Positions 7,874 through 16,721 of a stretch of DNA of 64,000 nt are shown one piece after another. A model generated the notes under the pieces. It searched no databases, was not told the origin of the DNA, and worked only from the letters and a program-made list of their open reading frames with translations. The stretch's first letter is position 1. Each line of letters begins with the position of its first letter. The position numbers and the translations under genes were made by a program. The stretch is from contig CAVPNY010000015.1 of assembly GCA_963706905.1 (NCBI GenBank), positions 310,001 to 374,000 of the forward strand. The letters run 5' to 3'. The stretch comes from CAVPNY01 sp963706905 (lineage in GTDB: Bacteria > Chloroflexota > Anaerolineae > Anaerolineales > UBA4823).

Positions 7874-8172
7874 TAATTGGCGGTTTATGGGGTGATGCAG
7901 CGTATCTTTGCACCGATCTATGGATGCTTATCGGATTGCAAAGGGCGCAAATCGATCCTGCTACTCGGCAGATAGGGCAGTGCCGTTGCTGTGGTGCTGA
8001 TCGGCTTGTGGATCAAAATATAAATGTTGTTTGCTGCCAGCAACCTGGCGAGCGTGCTCACACACTCAGGCCTGACAAAATTGGTTAAACTTAATCTTAT
8101 CGGTTGGGTCTGGTAGATCAATTCTTCCGGAAAATGAAGGATTTGAGGTCGGTACGCGTCTAAGTTGTTGAA
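7874..8172 (+). promoter_or_regulatory. non-coding gap with a candidate promoter for the sigma-factor operon
   Basis: No gene is supported here and I see no clear typA terminator. CTGACA (8072-8077) and TCTTAT (8095-8100), spaced 17 bp, resemble a housekeeping promoter about 75 bases before the sigma gene. I did not find an obvious ECF-type GGAAC/GTC pair. Confidence 0.4.
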
Positions 8173-8778
8173 ATGCGCACTCCGACCAGCATTGCCATGA
8201 AACCCATCCAGCAGTTGCTGCAGCAAGCCCAGGCAAATGATACCGCCGCCACCGAAGCGCTGGTGCGGGAGTATTATGGGTATGTACTCCGGTTGTGTCT
8301 TTCTGTGCTGGATGACGCTAACGAGGCTGAGGACGCAGCCCAAGAGACGTTTATATCTGCAGCTCGTGACTTGCCCGGTTATCGAGGCGAAGCAGAACCC
8401 AAGACCTGGCTATATGCTATCGCAGTTAATACCTGTCGCGGGCGGTTGCGGAAACGCCGAGCTCGTCAAAGGCTCGAAAATTCCTTGAGAGCGGTTTATA
8501 GTTTATTCCAAAGATCGGCAGACCCGGAACAGGCAATTGTCCAGGATGAAGCAAACTGGCAGGTCTGGCGAGCAGTGGATGATCTAGGCGAGAAACACCG
8601 TTTGCCCGTCATCTTACGTTATGTGCACGAATTGAGCGCCTCCGAGATCGCCACCGTTCTGGGTTTAAGCGAGGGCACAGTCCATTCCCGGTTACACTAC
8701 GCTCGCCAGTATCTTCATGCACGCCTGAGCCAGCCTGGCAGAGATGTGAAAGAGGTACCCCATGACCCTGACGCATGA
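8173..8778 (+). CDS. ECF-type RNA polymerase sigma factor
   Basis: A 201-residue sigma-70 family protein of the RpoE/ECF class. Region 2 spans about residues 25-90 (Y-G-Y-V-L-R-L, then D-A-A-Q-E-T-F and the T-W-L-Y-A-I-A-V-N-T-C motif). Region 4 spans about residues 130-185 (L-P-V-I-L-R-Y-V-H-E-L and the HTH L-S-E-G-T-V-H-S-R-L). An alternative ATG lies eight codons in (8197); neither start has a clear Shine-Dalgarno sequence. The stop codon overlaps the next gene, which begins with a zinc-finger anti-sigma domain, so this is a sigma/anti-sigma pair regulated together. Confidence 0.92.
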   Translation: MRTPTSIAMKPIQQLLQQAQANDTAATEALVREYYGYVLRLCLSVLDDANEAEDAAQETFISAARDLPGYRGEAEPKTWLYAIAVNTCRGRLRKRRARQRLENSLRAVYSLFQRSADPEQAIVQDEANWQVWRAVDDLGEKHRLPVILRYVHELSASEIATVLGLSEGTVHSRLHYARQYLHARLSQPGRDVKEVPHDPDA

Positions 8779-11311
8779 GCAAGCCCGGCAGTATTTACAA
8801 GTCGCGGTTGATGGTTCTTTAGAGGCGCGCCAGCAAGCTGAACTTGATCGGCATCTGGCAGACTGTGCGGAATGCCAGGCGTATGCCCAGGAAATAGCCA
8901 GTCTGGACACTCGTTTATCTCGCGTTCTGCAAGCACGCTGGCCGGATCAAACCAGAACAGAAGCCGACCAGGCGTATGCCCTTGGACGAATTCAATCCCA
9001 AAGCAGGAGTTCAAACCTGAGGAATACGGCTTCCGCTGCATTCCGCACGCTGGCCTGGGCAGGGCTGGCTGTTTCTCTAATAATCTTGCTCTCCTGGAGT
9101 ATTCGCAACCTGACGCCACGCCCGGCTGCTGAAGGAAGCTCCAGCCCAACTCCTGCTGGACTGGGTCCGGCGACCGATGTGGTTGATGTATCACCTGACA
9201 GGACACCTGACGTTCCACTGGAGACGCCAACGCCACAACCAGCCTTGGTCGAGGGAGCAGGTTTGTTCCCTGCAATTAACTTTCAGTTTGCCATCGATTT
9301 CCCGGCTGCGCCAGAGCAACTTGCGATTTACTCCCAACAATTGCCGGAGCAATTGACCAGCGAAAGCGCCCGTCAGATGGCGGAACGCCTGGGCATCACC
9401 GGGAACGTGTACCCAATGCCAAGCGAGGGTTTTGATGAAACCTGGATAGAAGTCTCGGATGGCTTTGACGTAGCACGCTTCTCGAATTTTGCCGAGCAGT
9501 TCGTTTATTTCCCGCAGACCGCCGACCAGGTTCAGGGTAGTACTGAACTATATCCTTTCGAGCAGCAGGTGGAGGTGGTCAAATCGTTTCTTGAGGAACA
9601 CGGTTTGTTAAACTTCCCTTATCGAGCTGAAGCGCTGGAAAGCGGGGATGGAATCCGTTTCTTGCGTCTCCTGGATGGATACCCGGTGATCTATGGGATT
9701 GGTGATAACCCGGGCTTGATGGAGTGGATTCGCGCCTCCGTAAATAACACTGGTGAGATCACCGAGATCGATTATAGCAATGCTGAGTTTCAATTGGCTG
9801 GGGAGTTCCCCATCCTGTCCGCCAAGGCAGCCTGGGAGCGGCTTAGCTCGGGGCAAGCTACACAGCGCTCTCAATACGCCATCCAGGCATCTCCGCAGCC
9901 ATCCACTCTGCAAACCTGGAATCGTTCCTATCCAGTGGGGCAAACCGTGGATCTGTATGGCTATGTCGGCATCATCCAGCCGGTCGATCCAGAGGCACAA
10001 CCTGCTGTGTGGTTTAACAATCTTTCATTGACTGGCAATGTGCAAAGCCTGATCGACCAATCTCCAATGGGACAGTTCCTGCACCTTCAGGGGAAGATTG
10101 AAGAAAACCAGGCGGGCAAGCGTCGTTTTGAGGTATCCGACTGGGAAGTCTCACCACTGCCAGAGGAATTCCTGATGGGCGTCATTCAGAAACAAGATGA
10201 CCAGTTCCATCTGGTCACCGAGGATGGTCGAGTCCTGTTGCTGGCTGACATACCCGAAAATGTGCCAGATGGGACGCAGGTGGAAGCCCGCGGCGTCGAA
10301 CTGGTGGGTGAACCATCCATCCTGGACTGGTGGTACATATCGACCGGGCAGCCGGCTTCAAGCGGCTATGGCGCTGAATCGTCCTGTCTGGGGGCAGGTG
10401 GTGGCGGAGGAGGTGATTCTGAAAATGCCAATTTCGGTGGTGGTGTTTTTTCCTTGCCAAACCTGAGTGGCCAATCCCTTCCCCCTCCGACTCAGGCATC
10501 GGGTATCGTTCAGGTTGGTCAGCGCATTGAAGAAATGGTTGGAACAGTCTATATTGCAGTTTATCAGCCCGCAGGTGGAGAGCAGCGTAGGGAGGTTTCC
10601 ATCTGGGTCGAACCAACCGGGGAAATCCCGCAATACCAGGAGTTCTTACTGGAGGGGAATCTTCCCGATGAGACCAATGCTTTCCAGTCACTGCCGGTGA
10701 AAGTCACCGGGGAAGTCAGCCGCTACCAGGAAAACCGGCCGGTGATCACCGTGGAACGCGTTGATCCACTCTATCCAGGGCTGGAGATTCAGGCCTGGAT
10801 TGGCACCCAGGAAGCAGTCACCCTGGAAGACCAGCCAGCCATGCTCTTCAACACAGAGGATGGACAGACCTTCGTGCTCAAGCATTCGATTGGTTCGGGG
10901 GAAGAATCCCGCATCGGCCTGCCCGGGGATCGGGTCATTATCGAGGGGCTGGCAATTCCTGGTCAGACTTTCGGTGGCTACCCAGTGTTACAAGAAATGT
11001 CGGCTGAAACCACCAGTGAAGGCGAAGATCTGAGCAGCTACGAGATCACCAGCAATCAGCCCGTCGTGATGGATGGATTAATGGGCGGCGCTCCCGATTT
11101 ATCCACACTGGAAGGCACAGTGACAATCAACGAAATTGAGCTGGTTTATTCGGCAATCTCATTGCGCCATTGCATTGCTGCCCAGGCCAGTAATCCTGAT
11201 CTACCCCCTTACCTGGTGGTGCAGCCGGTGTGGCGTTTCCAGGGGGTATTCGATGATGGTCGCCTATTCGAAGTACAGGTACAGGCATTACCAGACGAGT
11301 TTCTGCGCTAA
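8762..11311 (+). CDS. membrane anti-sigma factor with very large extracellular region
   Basis: An 849-residue protein whose start overlaps the sigma gene by 17 bases. The N-terminal zinc-binding anti-sigma domain has His31-x3-Cys35-x2-Cys38, and a single membrane span lies at about 96-114. A Ser/Pro/Thr-rich linker follows, then some 700 residues predicted to lie outside the cell, including a Gly-rich patch with two cysteines (C-L-G-A-G-G-G-G-G-G) and several all-beta blocks I cannot assign. The cytoplasmic domain should hold the sigma factor until the external part senses a signal. Most family members have a short outer part; this one is several times longer and may itself be the sensor. Confidence 0.82.
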   Translation: MTLTHEQARQYLQVAVDGSLEARQQAELDRHLADCAECQAYAQEIASLDTRLSRVLQARWPDQTRTEADQAYALGRIQSQSRSSNLRNTASAAFRTLAWAGLAVSLIILLSWSIRNLTPRPAAEGSSSPTPAGLGPATDVVDVSPDRTPDVPLETPTPQPALVEGAGLFPAINFQFAIDFPAAPEQLAIYSQQLPEQLTSESARQMAERLGITGNVYPMPSEGFDETWIEVSDGFDVARFSNFAEQFVYFPQTADQVQGSTELYPFEQQVEVVKSFLEEHGLLNFPYRAEALESGDGIRFLRLLDGYPVIYGIGDNPGLMEWIRASVNNTGEITEIDYSNAEFQLAGEFPILSAKAAWERLSSGQATQRSQYAIQASPQPSTLQTWNRSYPVGQTVDLYGYVGIIQPVDPEAQPAVWFNNLSLTGNVQSLIDQSPMGQFLHLQGKIEENQAGKRRFEVSDWEVSPLPEEFLMGVIQKQDDQFHLVTEDGRVLLLADIPENVPDGTQVEARGVELVGEPSILDWWYISTGQPASSGYGAESSCLGAGGGGGGDSENANFGGGVFSLPNLSGQSLPPPTQASGIVQVGQRIEEMVGTVYIAVYQPAGGEQRREVSIWVEPTGEIPQYQEFLLEGNLPDETNAFQSLPVKVTGEVSRYQENRPVITVERVDPLYPGLEIQAWIGTQEAVTLEDQPAMLFNTEDGQTFVLKHSIGSGEESRIGLPGDRVIIEGLAIPGQTFGGYPVLQEMSAETTSEGEDLSSYEITSNQPVVMDGLMGGAPDLSTLEGTVTINEIELVYSAISLRHCIAAQASNPDLPPYLVVQPVWRFQGVFDDGRLFEVQVQALPDEFLR

Positions 11312-11328
11312 TCAATGAATTTCGAAAC

Positions 11329-11375
11329 AGTGGCGGCTCATAGCATGGGCCTGGTCCTTATCATGAGACGCCGCT
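11329..11375. terminator. hairpin between convergent genes
   Basis: Arms 11329-11341 and 11363-11375 pair over 13 positions with one mismatch and one G-T wobble, followed on the plus strand by ATTGTTATT. It lies between the anti-sigma gene (+) and the lipoprotein gene (-). Confidence 0.5.
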
Positions 11376-11382
11376 ATTGTTA

Positions 11383-12225
11383 TTAAGGCCAGGGGATGTC
11401 CACCGAATCGGTGTAACCGTGTTTTTCGACTGTATACAGCCTGCCGCCTGATTCACCGGAACAGGTCTGCTCGTCGGTGAATTCGTACGAGGTACCATCA
11501 ATTGCAACCGCCATCCACACAAGCTGCCCATTCTGGCACACGGTGGCTTCGATCAAATACCCCCGGTAATCATCCTCGGTCATCCACACTGGCTCCCAGG
11601 AGACGATCACAATGTCGCCGTCTCGCTCTGCCCGGACATCCGTGGGAGGGCCGTACAGGGTGGACTTCGGCAGCTTGTACTGAACGACTGCCAATGCTTT
11701 GATATCCCCACTGACTTCCAAAACCGAAGCTGCTGCCCAGCAATGCCGGTCTAAGTTCTCTGGCTTGATCCACAACCAGCTTCCTGATGAACTTCGTCCA
11801 TGAACTTCTGCCCGGTCGTTTGTGTACAGGCCGTGGGAGTACAGATACGCCTTGCCTGGCCCGTAACGGCAATTGGCCTGCATTAAGACCTTGGCATCCG
11901 GGTAATCATAAGTTGGCGTCAGAGTAATCGTCGGCGTAAGGGTGATGGTAGCTGTGGAAGTCTGCGTGCTTGTCTGGGTAACCGTTGCCGTGTGGGTAGC
12001 GGTCGGGATTATTGTCCAGGTGGCGGTAGGCTCAGGGGAGCTGGTTGCTGTCCAACTTGGCAGGGGAGAAGGGGTGGGTGAGTGTGTTTGGAAGGGTAAC
12101 GAACTACAGGCGGTCAGCAGGCATAGACCTATTAAAAGCACGAGTATACCCGAGGGGTTCCCTGTGTAGAGAAACACCTGATTAATTCTTCTCTGATCTG
12201 GAGCTGGTTTGCTACACCGATTCAT
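11383..12225 (-). CDS. secreted lipoprotein with SH3-like and fibronectin-like regions
   Basis: The 280-residue reading starts at ATG 12225. The frame stays open upstream to 12570 but that part has no protein-like character. A hydrophobic stretch ends in the lipobox L-L-T-A-C, so it should be lipid-anchored outside the membrane. A Thr/Pro/Ser linker of about 55 residues follows, then an SH3b-like unit (A-N-C-R-Y-G-P-G-K and H-C-W-A-A-A), and a C-terminal beta domain like fibronectin type III (P-P-T-D-V-R-A-E then I-V-I-V-S-W-E-P-V). Such wall-binding SH3b lipoproteins are common in Anaerolineae, but the ligand is unknown. Convergent with the anti-sigma gene. Confidence 0.7.
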   Translation of the reverse strand: MNRCSKPAPDQRRINQVFLYTGNPSGILVLLIGLCLLTACSSLPFQTHSPTPSPLPSWTATSSPEPTATWTIIPTATHTATVTQTSTQTSTATITLTPTITLTPTYDYPDAKVLMQANCRYGPGKAYLYSHGLYTNDRAEVHGRSSSGSWLWIKPENLDRHCWAAASVLEVSGDIKALAVVQYKLPKSTLYGPPTDVRAERDGDIVIVSWEPVWMTEDDYRGYLIEATVCQNGQLVWMAVAIDGTSYEFTDEQTCSGESGGRLYTVEKHGYTDSVDIPWP

Positions 12226-12354
12226 TTTTACTCGATTTATAATTGTAAACGATGCTATTATTCGGGTTAACTTGCAGCGGAGGTTGCGCTGTGAGAAATC
12301 CCGATAACCGACTCTCATAGGATAATCAGAACTACCTGCAACGCGCCATCCCTC

Positions 12355-13302
12355 ATGAGTACTATTCTGGTCACTGGAGGCACCGGCTTTATTGGGCAGG
12401 CTGTAGTGCGTCACCTGGCAGAAGCGGGACACCGGGTACGTATCCTGCTGCGCGCCTCGCGCAGTACACCTAACCTGCCGCGCGGCGTTCCTGTGGAAGT
12501 CGCGGTCAGTTCGCTGGATGATGGGCGCGGTTTGCGGGCGGCCTTGGTAGGGGTAGATACAGTCTATCACTTAATAGGTGGTGAATGGCGCGGTGCTTAT
12601 GCCAGCCTGATGGATATTGATATCCGCGGTACCCAGAATGTGGTGGCGGCTGCCGCCGATGCCAGTGTGAAACGTATCTTTTATGTCAGTCATTTAGGCG
12701 CTGACCGCGCCTCGGCTTATCCGGTGTTCAAAGCGAAGGCGATCGCCGAAGAGTATATTCGGCGCAGCGGGATCGATTTCACTATTCTGCGGACGGCGAT
12801 TGTTTTCGGGATGAATGATGGTTTTACAACCGGTCTGGCGCAGCTAATGTCATTCATCCCTTTTTCCTTCTTCGTGCCTGGTGATGGCGAGACTCTGCTT
12901 CAACCCTTGTGGGTAGAAGATCTGGCAACCTGCATGGCCTGGGCGCTGGAGGATGAGAATACAATCAACCAGCTCTATGAGCTTGGTGGACCGGAATATC
13001 TGACGTTTAACCAGATCGCCCGAGCAGTGATGGACAATATCGGGTTGCAGCGGCGTTTACTCCACTTGCGACCGCCATACCTGAGGGCAATCACGGTTTT
13101 CCTGGAGAACTTAACCCCCAAGCTACCTGTATCGGTGTATTGGCTGGATTACCTGGCAACCAACCGCACCTGTTCACTGGACACCCTCCCACGCCAGTTT
13201 AACCTGATGCCAGCCCGCATGTCGCAACGCCTGGATTACCTGAAGGGGCAAAACTGGCGCCGGGAGACATGGCGGTCAATTTTACCGCGCAGGCCAGCAT
13301 GA
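12355..13302 (+). CDS. NAD(P)-binding epimerase-like protein, complex I NDUFA9-like
   Basis: A 315-residue atypical short-chain dehydrogenase. The Rossmann motif T-G-G-T-G-F-I-G sits at residues 7-14, and the middle has the H-L-G-A-D and F-K-A-K-A-I-A-E region that replaces the usual YxxxK signature. It matches the family containing eukaryotic complex I subunit NDUFA9 and the NmrA-like proteins, which bind NADPH but often lack catalytic activity. The C-terminal third is hydrophobic and basic. It precedes a GNAT gene and menC, so a link to quinone metabolism is possible; that is inferred from context only. Confidence 0.8.
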   Translation: MSTILVTGGTGFIGQAVVRHLAEAGHRVRILLRASRSTPNLPRGVPVEVAVSSLDDGRGLRAALVGVDTVYHLIGGEWRGAYASLMDIDIRGTQNVVAAAADASVKRIFYVSHLGADRASAYPVFKAKAIAEEYIRRSGIDFTILRTAIVFGMNDGFTTGLAQLMSFIPFSFFVPGDGETLLQPLWVEDLATCMAWALEDENTINQLYELGGPEYLTFNQIARAVMDNIGLQRRLLHLRPPYLRAITVFLENLTPKLPVSVYWLDYLATNRTCSLDTLPRQFNLMPARMSQRLDYLKGQNWRRETWRSILPRRPA

Positions 13303-13340
13303 AAGTTATCGGGCTTCAGAATTTAGTTTAGACGAGTGGA

Positions 13341-14033
13341 GTGATGGCTGATTCTGTTTTGAAAATATTGGAGAGCCCGGAAGAGATGCAGGCAGTCGAG
13401 GACTTGCAACGGGTGGTCTGGTCGGGAAGCGAGACCGAGATCGTGCCGGGGCATCTGCTGGTCACCGCGGCTCATAACGGCGGTTTGGTGATCGGCGCTT
13501 TCCTGCCCACGGAAGATGACCAGATTGCAGGAAAGCTAATCGGTGTTGTCTTCGGATTCGTAGGCCTGTATTTCACACCGGATGGGCCGCGACCCAAACA
13601 TTGCTCGCATTTGCTGGGCGTACTGCCAGAGTACCGTAATTCCGGGATTGGTTTTGCTCTTAAGCGGGCGCAGTGGCAGATGGTACGTCACCAGGGCATC
13701 GACCGTGTCACCTGGACTTATGATCCTTTACTCAGCCATAACGCCCATCTGAATATCACCCGCCTGGGGACGGTGTGTAATACCTACCGGCGGGATGTAT
13801 ACGGCACTCTGCGCGATGGGCTGAACGCTGGCTTGGCCACCGATCGATTTGAAGTAGATTGGTGGATCAATACCTCGCGTGTTCAGCGCCGCTTAAGCCG
13901 GCGCCCGCGTCGGGAGCTAGACCTGGCTCATTTCCTGGCCGCTGGAGCGCAAATTGTCAATCCTGCGCAAGAGAATTCAGATGGCTGGCTGACACCACCC
14001 CCAAGCCCCTCTCCTCTCCCAAAATATCAGTGA
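13341..14033 (+). CDS. GNAT-family acetyltransferase-like protein, C-terminus altered
   Basis: A 230-residue protein with a GNAT fold. The acetyl-CoA loop is around H-L-L-G-V-L-P-E-Y-R-N-S-G-I-G (residues about 92-106), close to the R/Q-x-x-G-x-G/A signature. The last residues (P-P-P-S-P-S-P-L-P-K-Y-Q) are low-complexity and come from a C-rich insert; the likely natural C-terminus continues in another frame at 14059-14250. GTG 13341 or ATG 13344 could be the start. It lies between the NDUFA9-like gene and menC. The substrate is unknown; it may be non-functional if the missing C-terminus matters. Confidence 0.7.
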   Translation: MMADSVLKILESPEEMQAVEDLQRVVWSGSETEIVPGHLLVTAAHNGGLVIGAFLPTEDDQIAGKLIGVVFGFVGLYFTPDGPRPKHCSHLLGVLPEYRNSGIGFALKRAQWQMVRHQGIDRVTWTYDPLLSHNAHLNITRLGTVCNTYRRDVYGTLRDGLNAGLATDRFEVDWWINTSRVQRRLSRRPRRELDLAHFLAAGAQIVNPAQENSDGWLTPPPSPSPLPKYQ

Positions 14034-14056
14034 AGGGGGAAAGGCCCCAATTCTTC
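13994..14056. repeat. C-rich/G-rich small insert inside the GNAT gene
   Basis: The segment starts with a C-rich half (CCACCCCCAAGCCCC) and ends with a G/A-rich half (GAAGGGGGAAAGGCCCC), giving weak dyad symmetry. It contains the stop codon of the truncated frame. It resembles small palindromic repeats that land in bacterial genes; no other copy of exactly this sequence is seen in the window. Confidence 0.4.
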
Positions 14057-14058
14057 TG

Positions 14059-14250
14059 GTGGAAATCCCATCCAATTTTCAGACTCTCAAACAGGCCGAT
14101 CCAGACCTGGCCTCAGCCTGGCGTTATTACACCCGCAGCTTGTTTGAAGAGTTGTTCCAACTCGGCTATATTGTCACCGAGTCCATTTTCCTTCCAGGCC
14201 GAAATTCCCGCAGTTATTATGCTCTGAGTCATGGGGACAGCACATTATGA
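14059..14250 (+). pseudogene. displaced C-terminus of the GNAT gene
   Basis: About 63 codons open from ATG 14059 to a stop overlapping menC by four bases. The reading (E-I-P-S-N-F-Q-T-L-K, then W-R-Y-Y-T-R-S-L-F-E-E-L-F) is compact and helical and looks like the end of a larger protein. Its immediate position after the insert suggests it belonged to the upstream acetyltransferase. A separately translated small protein is the alternative, but there is no ribosome binding site of its own. Confidence 0.5.
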
Positions 14251-15356
14251 GAATTGATCGCGTTTCCCTCCATCACCTGCGCATGCGCCTGCGCGCGCCG
14301 TTTGAAACCTCCTTCGGGAAGACCGTTGATCGCGATTGTATCTTGCTGGAGATCTTCTCAGAAGGCCTGGTAGGCTATGGGGAATGTGTCGCCGACCAGG
14401 ATCCTGGGTATTCCTATGAGACTTCCCAAACTGCCTGGCACATTTTGCGCGATTTCCTGGTTCCAGTTTTGTTGACAGAGGATTTGTCTGAGCCGCAAGA
14501 ATTTCAACGCAGGGTTGCTCACGTGCGTGGTCACCCAATGGCCAAGGCCGGAGTGGAACTGGCCTTGTGGGACTTGCTGGGCAAGCGCCAGGGCTGTTCT
14601 TTGCAGGTATTATTGGGGGGAGCCGCGGCGCAAGTAGCGGTGGGCGTCTCGGTGGGCCTCCAGCCATCCTCGGCAGAGCTGGTAGAGGTGGTTGGCGGTT
14701 ATCTGGACCAGGGTTACCAGCGAATTAAGATCAAGATCAAACCCGGCCGCGACGTAGGAGAAGCCCGGGCTGTGCGGCGCGCCTTTCCATACATACGTTT
14801 GCAGGTGGATGCCAACTCAGCCTACACACTCGAGTCTGCGAAATCTCTGAAACCCCTGGATGAACTTGACCTGCTGTTGATTGAACAACCGCTTTCAGAG
14901 GATGATCTGTGGGATCACAGCTGCCTGCAGGCTCAAATCCGCACCCCGATTTGTTTGGACGAGAGCATCCTCTCTGATCGGCATGCGCGCCAGGCTCTGG
15001 AGATGGGCGCCTGCCGGGTGATCAACATCAAGGCTGGACGAGTTGGGGGTTTAAGCCAGGCGCTCGCCATTCACAACTTGTGCCTGGCGCAAAACGTGCC
15101 GGTTTGGTGTGGTGGGATGCTGGAAACCGGAGTGGGTCGGGCGGCCAATCTGGCATTGGCCAGCCTGCCTGGCTTTACTTTGCCAGGGGATATCTCTGCA
15201 TCAGATCGGTATTATGCAGAGGATATCACCCACCAGCGCTTTAATCTCAATCCTGATAGCACTATTGACGTGCCTTCTGGATCGGGATTAGGGGTGACGA
15301 TCGACATACCGGCACTGAAACGCGCTTCTCTAGATAGCATCACTTTGAAAGCCTAA
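14247..15356 (+). CDS. menC: o-succinylbenzoate synthase / N-succinylamino-acid racemase (enolase superfamily)
   Basis: A 369-residue enolase-superfamily enzyme. The capping domain is N-terminal, and the barrel carries K-I-K-I-K (about 161-165), a metal Asp in V-D-A-N-S-A-Y (about 190), Glu in I-E-Q-P-L (about 213), Asp in L-D-E-S (about 239) and the catalytic Lys in I-K-A-G-R-V-G-G (about 265). MenC dehydrates SHCHC to o-succinylbenzoate in menaquinone synthesis, and many homologues also racemise N-succinylamino acids. No other men gene is nearby, so which activity matters in vivo is open. Its start overlaps the GNAT remnant by four bases, pointing to an operon with it. Confidence 0.88.
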   Translation: MRIDRVSLHHLRMRLRAPFETSFGKTVDRDCILLEIFSEGLVGYGECVADQDPGYSYETSQTAWHILRDFLVPVLLTEDLSEPQEFQRRVAHVRGHPMAKAGVELALWDLLGKRQGCSLQVLLGGAAAQVAVGVSVGLQPSSAELVEVVGGYLDQGYQRIKIKIKPGRDVGEARAVRRAFPYIRLQVDANSAYTLESAKSLKPLDELDLLLIEQPLSEDDLWDHSCLQAQIRTPICLDESILSDRHARQALEMGACRVINIKAGRVGGLSQALAIHNLCLAQNVPVWCGGMLETGVGRAANLALASLPGFTLPGDISASDRYYAEDITHQRFNLNPDSTIDVPSGSGLGVTIDIPALKRASLDSITLKA

Positions 15357-15446
15357 TCGATCGATTTATTGCTTTTTCCCCAAATCTTATATATACTTTT
15401 TTTGACCCATGTTCTCTTTCGCAAGATTCCATGCAGGAGGAGCCCT

Positions 15447-16079
15447 ATGCGCACGTATGACATATCTCTCACGATTTCCCCAAGCCTGCCGACCTGGCCA
15501 GGCGATCCGAGCGTCGTCTTAGAACGGGTGGATAAGATCGAAGATGGGTCAAATGCGAATGTCTCGCGCATCGAGATGGGGGTGCATACAGGTACGCATG
15601 TCGACGCGCCATACCATTTCCTGGCTGGCGGTAAGACGGTTGAGTGCCTGAATCTGAATTTGCTTACTGGGCGAGCGTATGTTCTCCATTTGCCAGATGT
15701 AAATACAATTACTGCAGGTGTGCTTGAAAAGGCGCAAATCCCGCCCCGCACCCGGCGGGTGCTGTTCAAAACGCGCAACTCGAACCACTGGAAAAACCAG
15801 GAAAACCAGTTCCAAACCGATTTCGTTGCGTTAAGCGCCGATGGGGCTGAATACCTGATCCGGCGAGGGGTAAAACTGGTTGGTGTGGATTACCTTTCTG
15901 TGGCGCCGTTCAAGGACAGCCGACCAACACACGAGATCCTGCTCTCAGCGGGGGTTGTGATTGTTGAAGGGCTGGACTTGTCTGGGGTGACCCAGGGACG
16001 CTATACGATGTACTGCCTCCCGCTCAAACTGGCTGGTTCGGATGGTGCTCCGGCGCGTGCGATCCTGATCGGGGTTTAA
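15447..16079 (+). CDS. cyclase-family metal hydrolase (kynurenine-formamidase-like)
   Basis: A 210-residue protein from ATG 15447, preceded by CAGGAGG. It has the family signature H-T-G-T-H-V-D-A-P-Y-H at residues 47-57, whose histidines and Asp bind zinc or manganese, and a second conserved region (V-G-V-D-Y-L-S-V) plus H-E-I-L-L. Members hydrolyse N-formylkynurenine, isatin or similar amides or cyclic compounds. No kynurenine-pathway genes are close, so the substrate is unknown. About 90 bases separate it from menC. Confidence 0.85.
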   Translation: MRTYDISLTISPSLPTWPGDPSVVLERVDKIEDGSNANVSRIEMGVHTGTHVDAPYHFLAGGKTVECLNLNLLTGRAYVLHLPDVNTITAGVLEKAQIPPRTRRVLFKTRNSNHWKNQENQFQTDFVALSADGAEYLIRRGVKLVGVDYLSVAPFKDSRPTHEILLSAGVVIVEGLDLSGVTQGRYTMYCLPLKLAGSDGAPARAILIGV

Positions 16080-16111
16080 TCCACCAAGAAACATGAAGGT
16101 CACCCAGGATA

Positions 16112-16678
16112 ATGAGAAGCATGCAGAAGGGGTGTGCAGTTCTGTTGCATTGTATAGTCCTCCTGCTGGTTCTGCTGGCAAGCGCTGGATGTGCCGGGGC
16201 AACCCCGGTTGTGAAAATAGAAGGAGAGGCTGTGATGGCGCTAAAAGTAACCAGCCAGGCTTTTATTGAAGGGGGCATGATCCCCAGCAAATTCACCTGC
16301 GATGCTGAGAATGTATCCCCGCCCCTGGCCTGGTCTGGCGCATCCACTGGGACGCAAAGCATTGCCTTGATCGCTGATGATCCGGATGCCCCGGTGGGTA
16401 CATGGGTACATTGGGTGCTTTATGACCTTCCACCAGATACCAATTCTTTACCAGAAGGAGCCATGGGGATTGGGGTTGATGGGATTAACGATTTTCGCAA
16501 GTCTGGCTATGGCGGACCCTGCCCGCCAAGAGGAAATCCGCACCGCTACTACTTCAAAATCTACGCGCTGGATACCCGATTGGGGTTAAAACCGGGTGCC
16601 AGCAAGCGCGATGTCGAGCGGGCCATGCAGGGGCATATCCTGGCGCAGGGGCAGTTGATGGGGAAGTATGGACGTTAG
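16112..16678 (+). CDS. YbhB/YbcL-type PEBP lipoprotein
   Basis: A 188-residue protein with an N-terminal signal ending in a lipobox (S-A-G-C, Cys27), then the phosphatidylethanolamine-binding-protein fold. D-D-P-D-A-P-V-G-T-W-V-H-W occupies about 88-100 and G-Y-G-G-P-C-P-P and H-R-Y-Y-F-K-I-Y-A-L-D follow. Bacterial PEBP/Raf-kinase-inhibitor-like proteins bind small anionic ligands; function is not established. A start at the internal ATG (M-A-L-K-V-T-S) would give a cytoplasmic form, but the lipobox supports the longer one. Confidence 0.85.
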   Translation: MRSMQKGCAVLLHCIVLLLVLLASAGCAGATPVVKIEGEAVMALKVTSQAFIEGGMIPSKFTCDAENVSPPLAWSGASTGTQSIALIADDPDAPVGTWVHWVLYDLPPDTNSLPEGAMGIGVDGINDFRKSGYGGPCPPRGNPHRYYFKIYALDTRLGLKPGASKRDVERAMQGHILAQGQLMGKYGR

Positions 16679-16721
16679 TAAGCAGTAGAAAGTGGTCAGT
16701 ATTTGGCGAAGGGGAGTGTGA

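Noticed and set aside
12226..12570. Upstream extension of the lipoprotein frame
   Set aside because: It lacks protein-like composition, overlaps the divergent NDUFA9-like gene, and would bury the lipobox signal far from the N-terminus.
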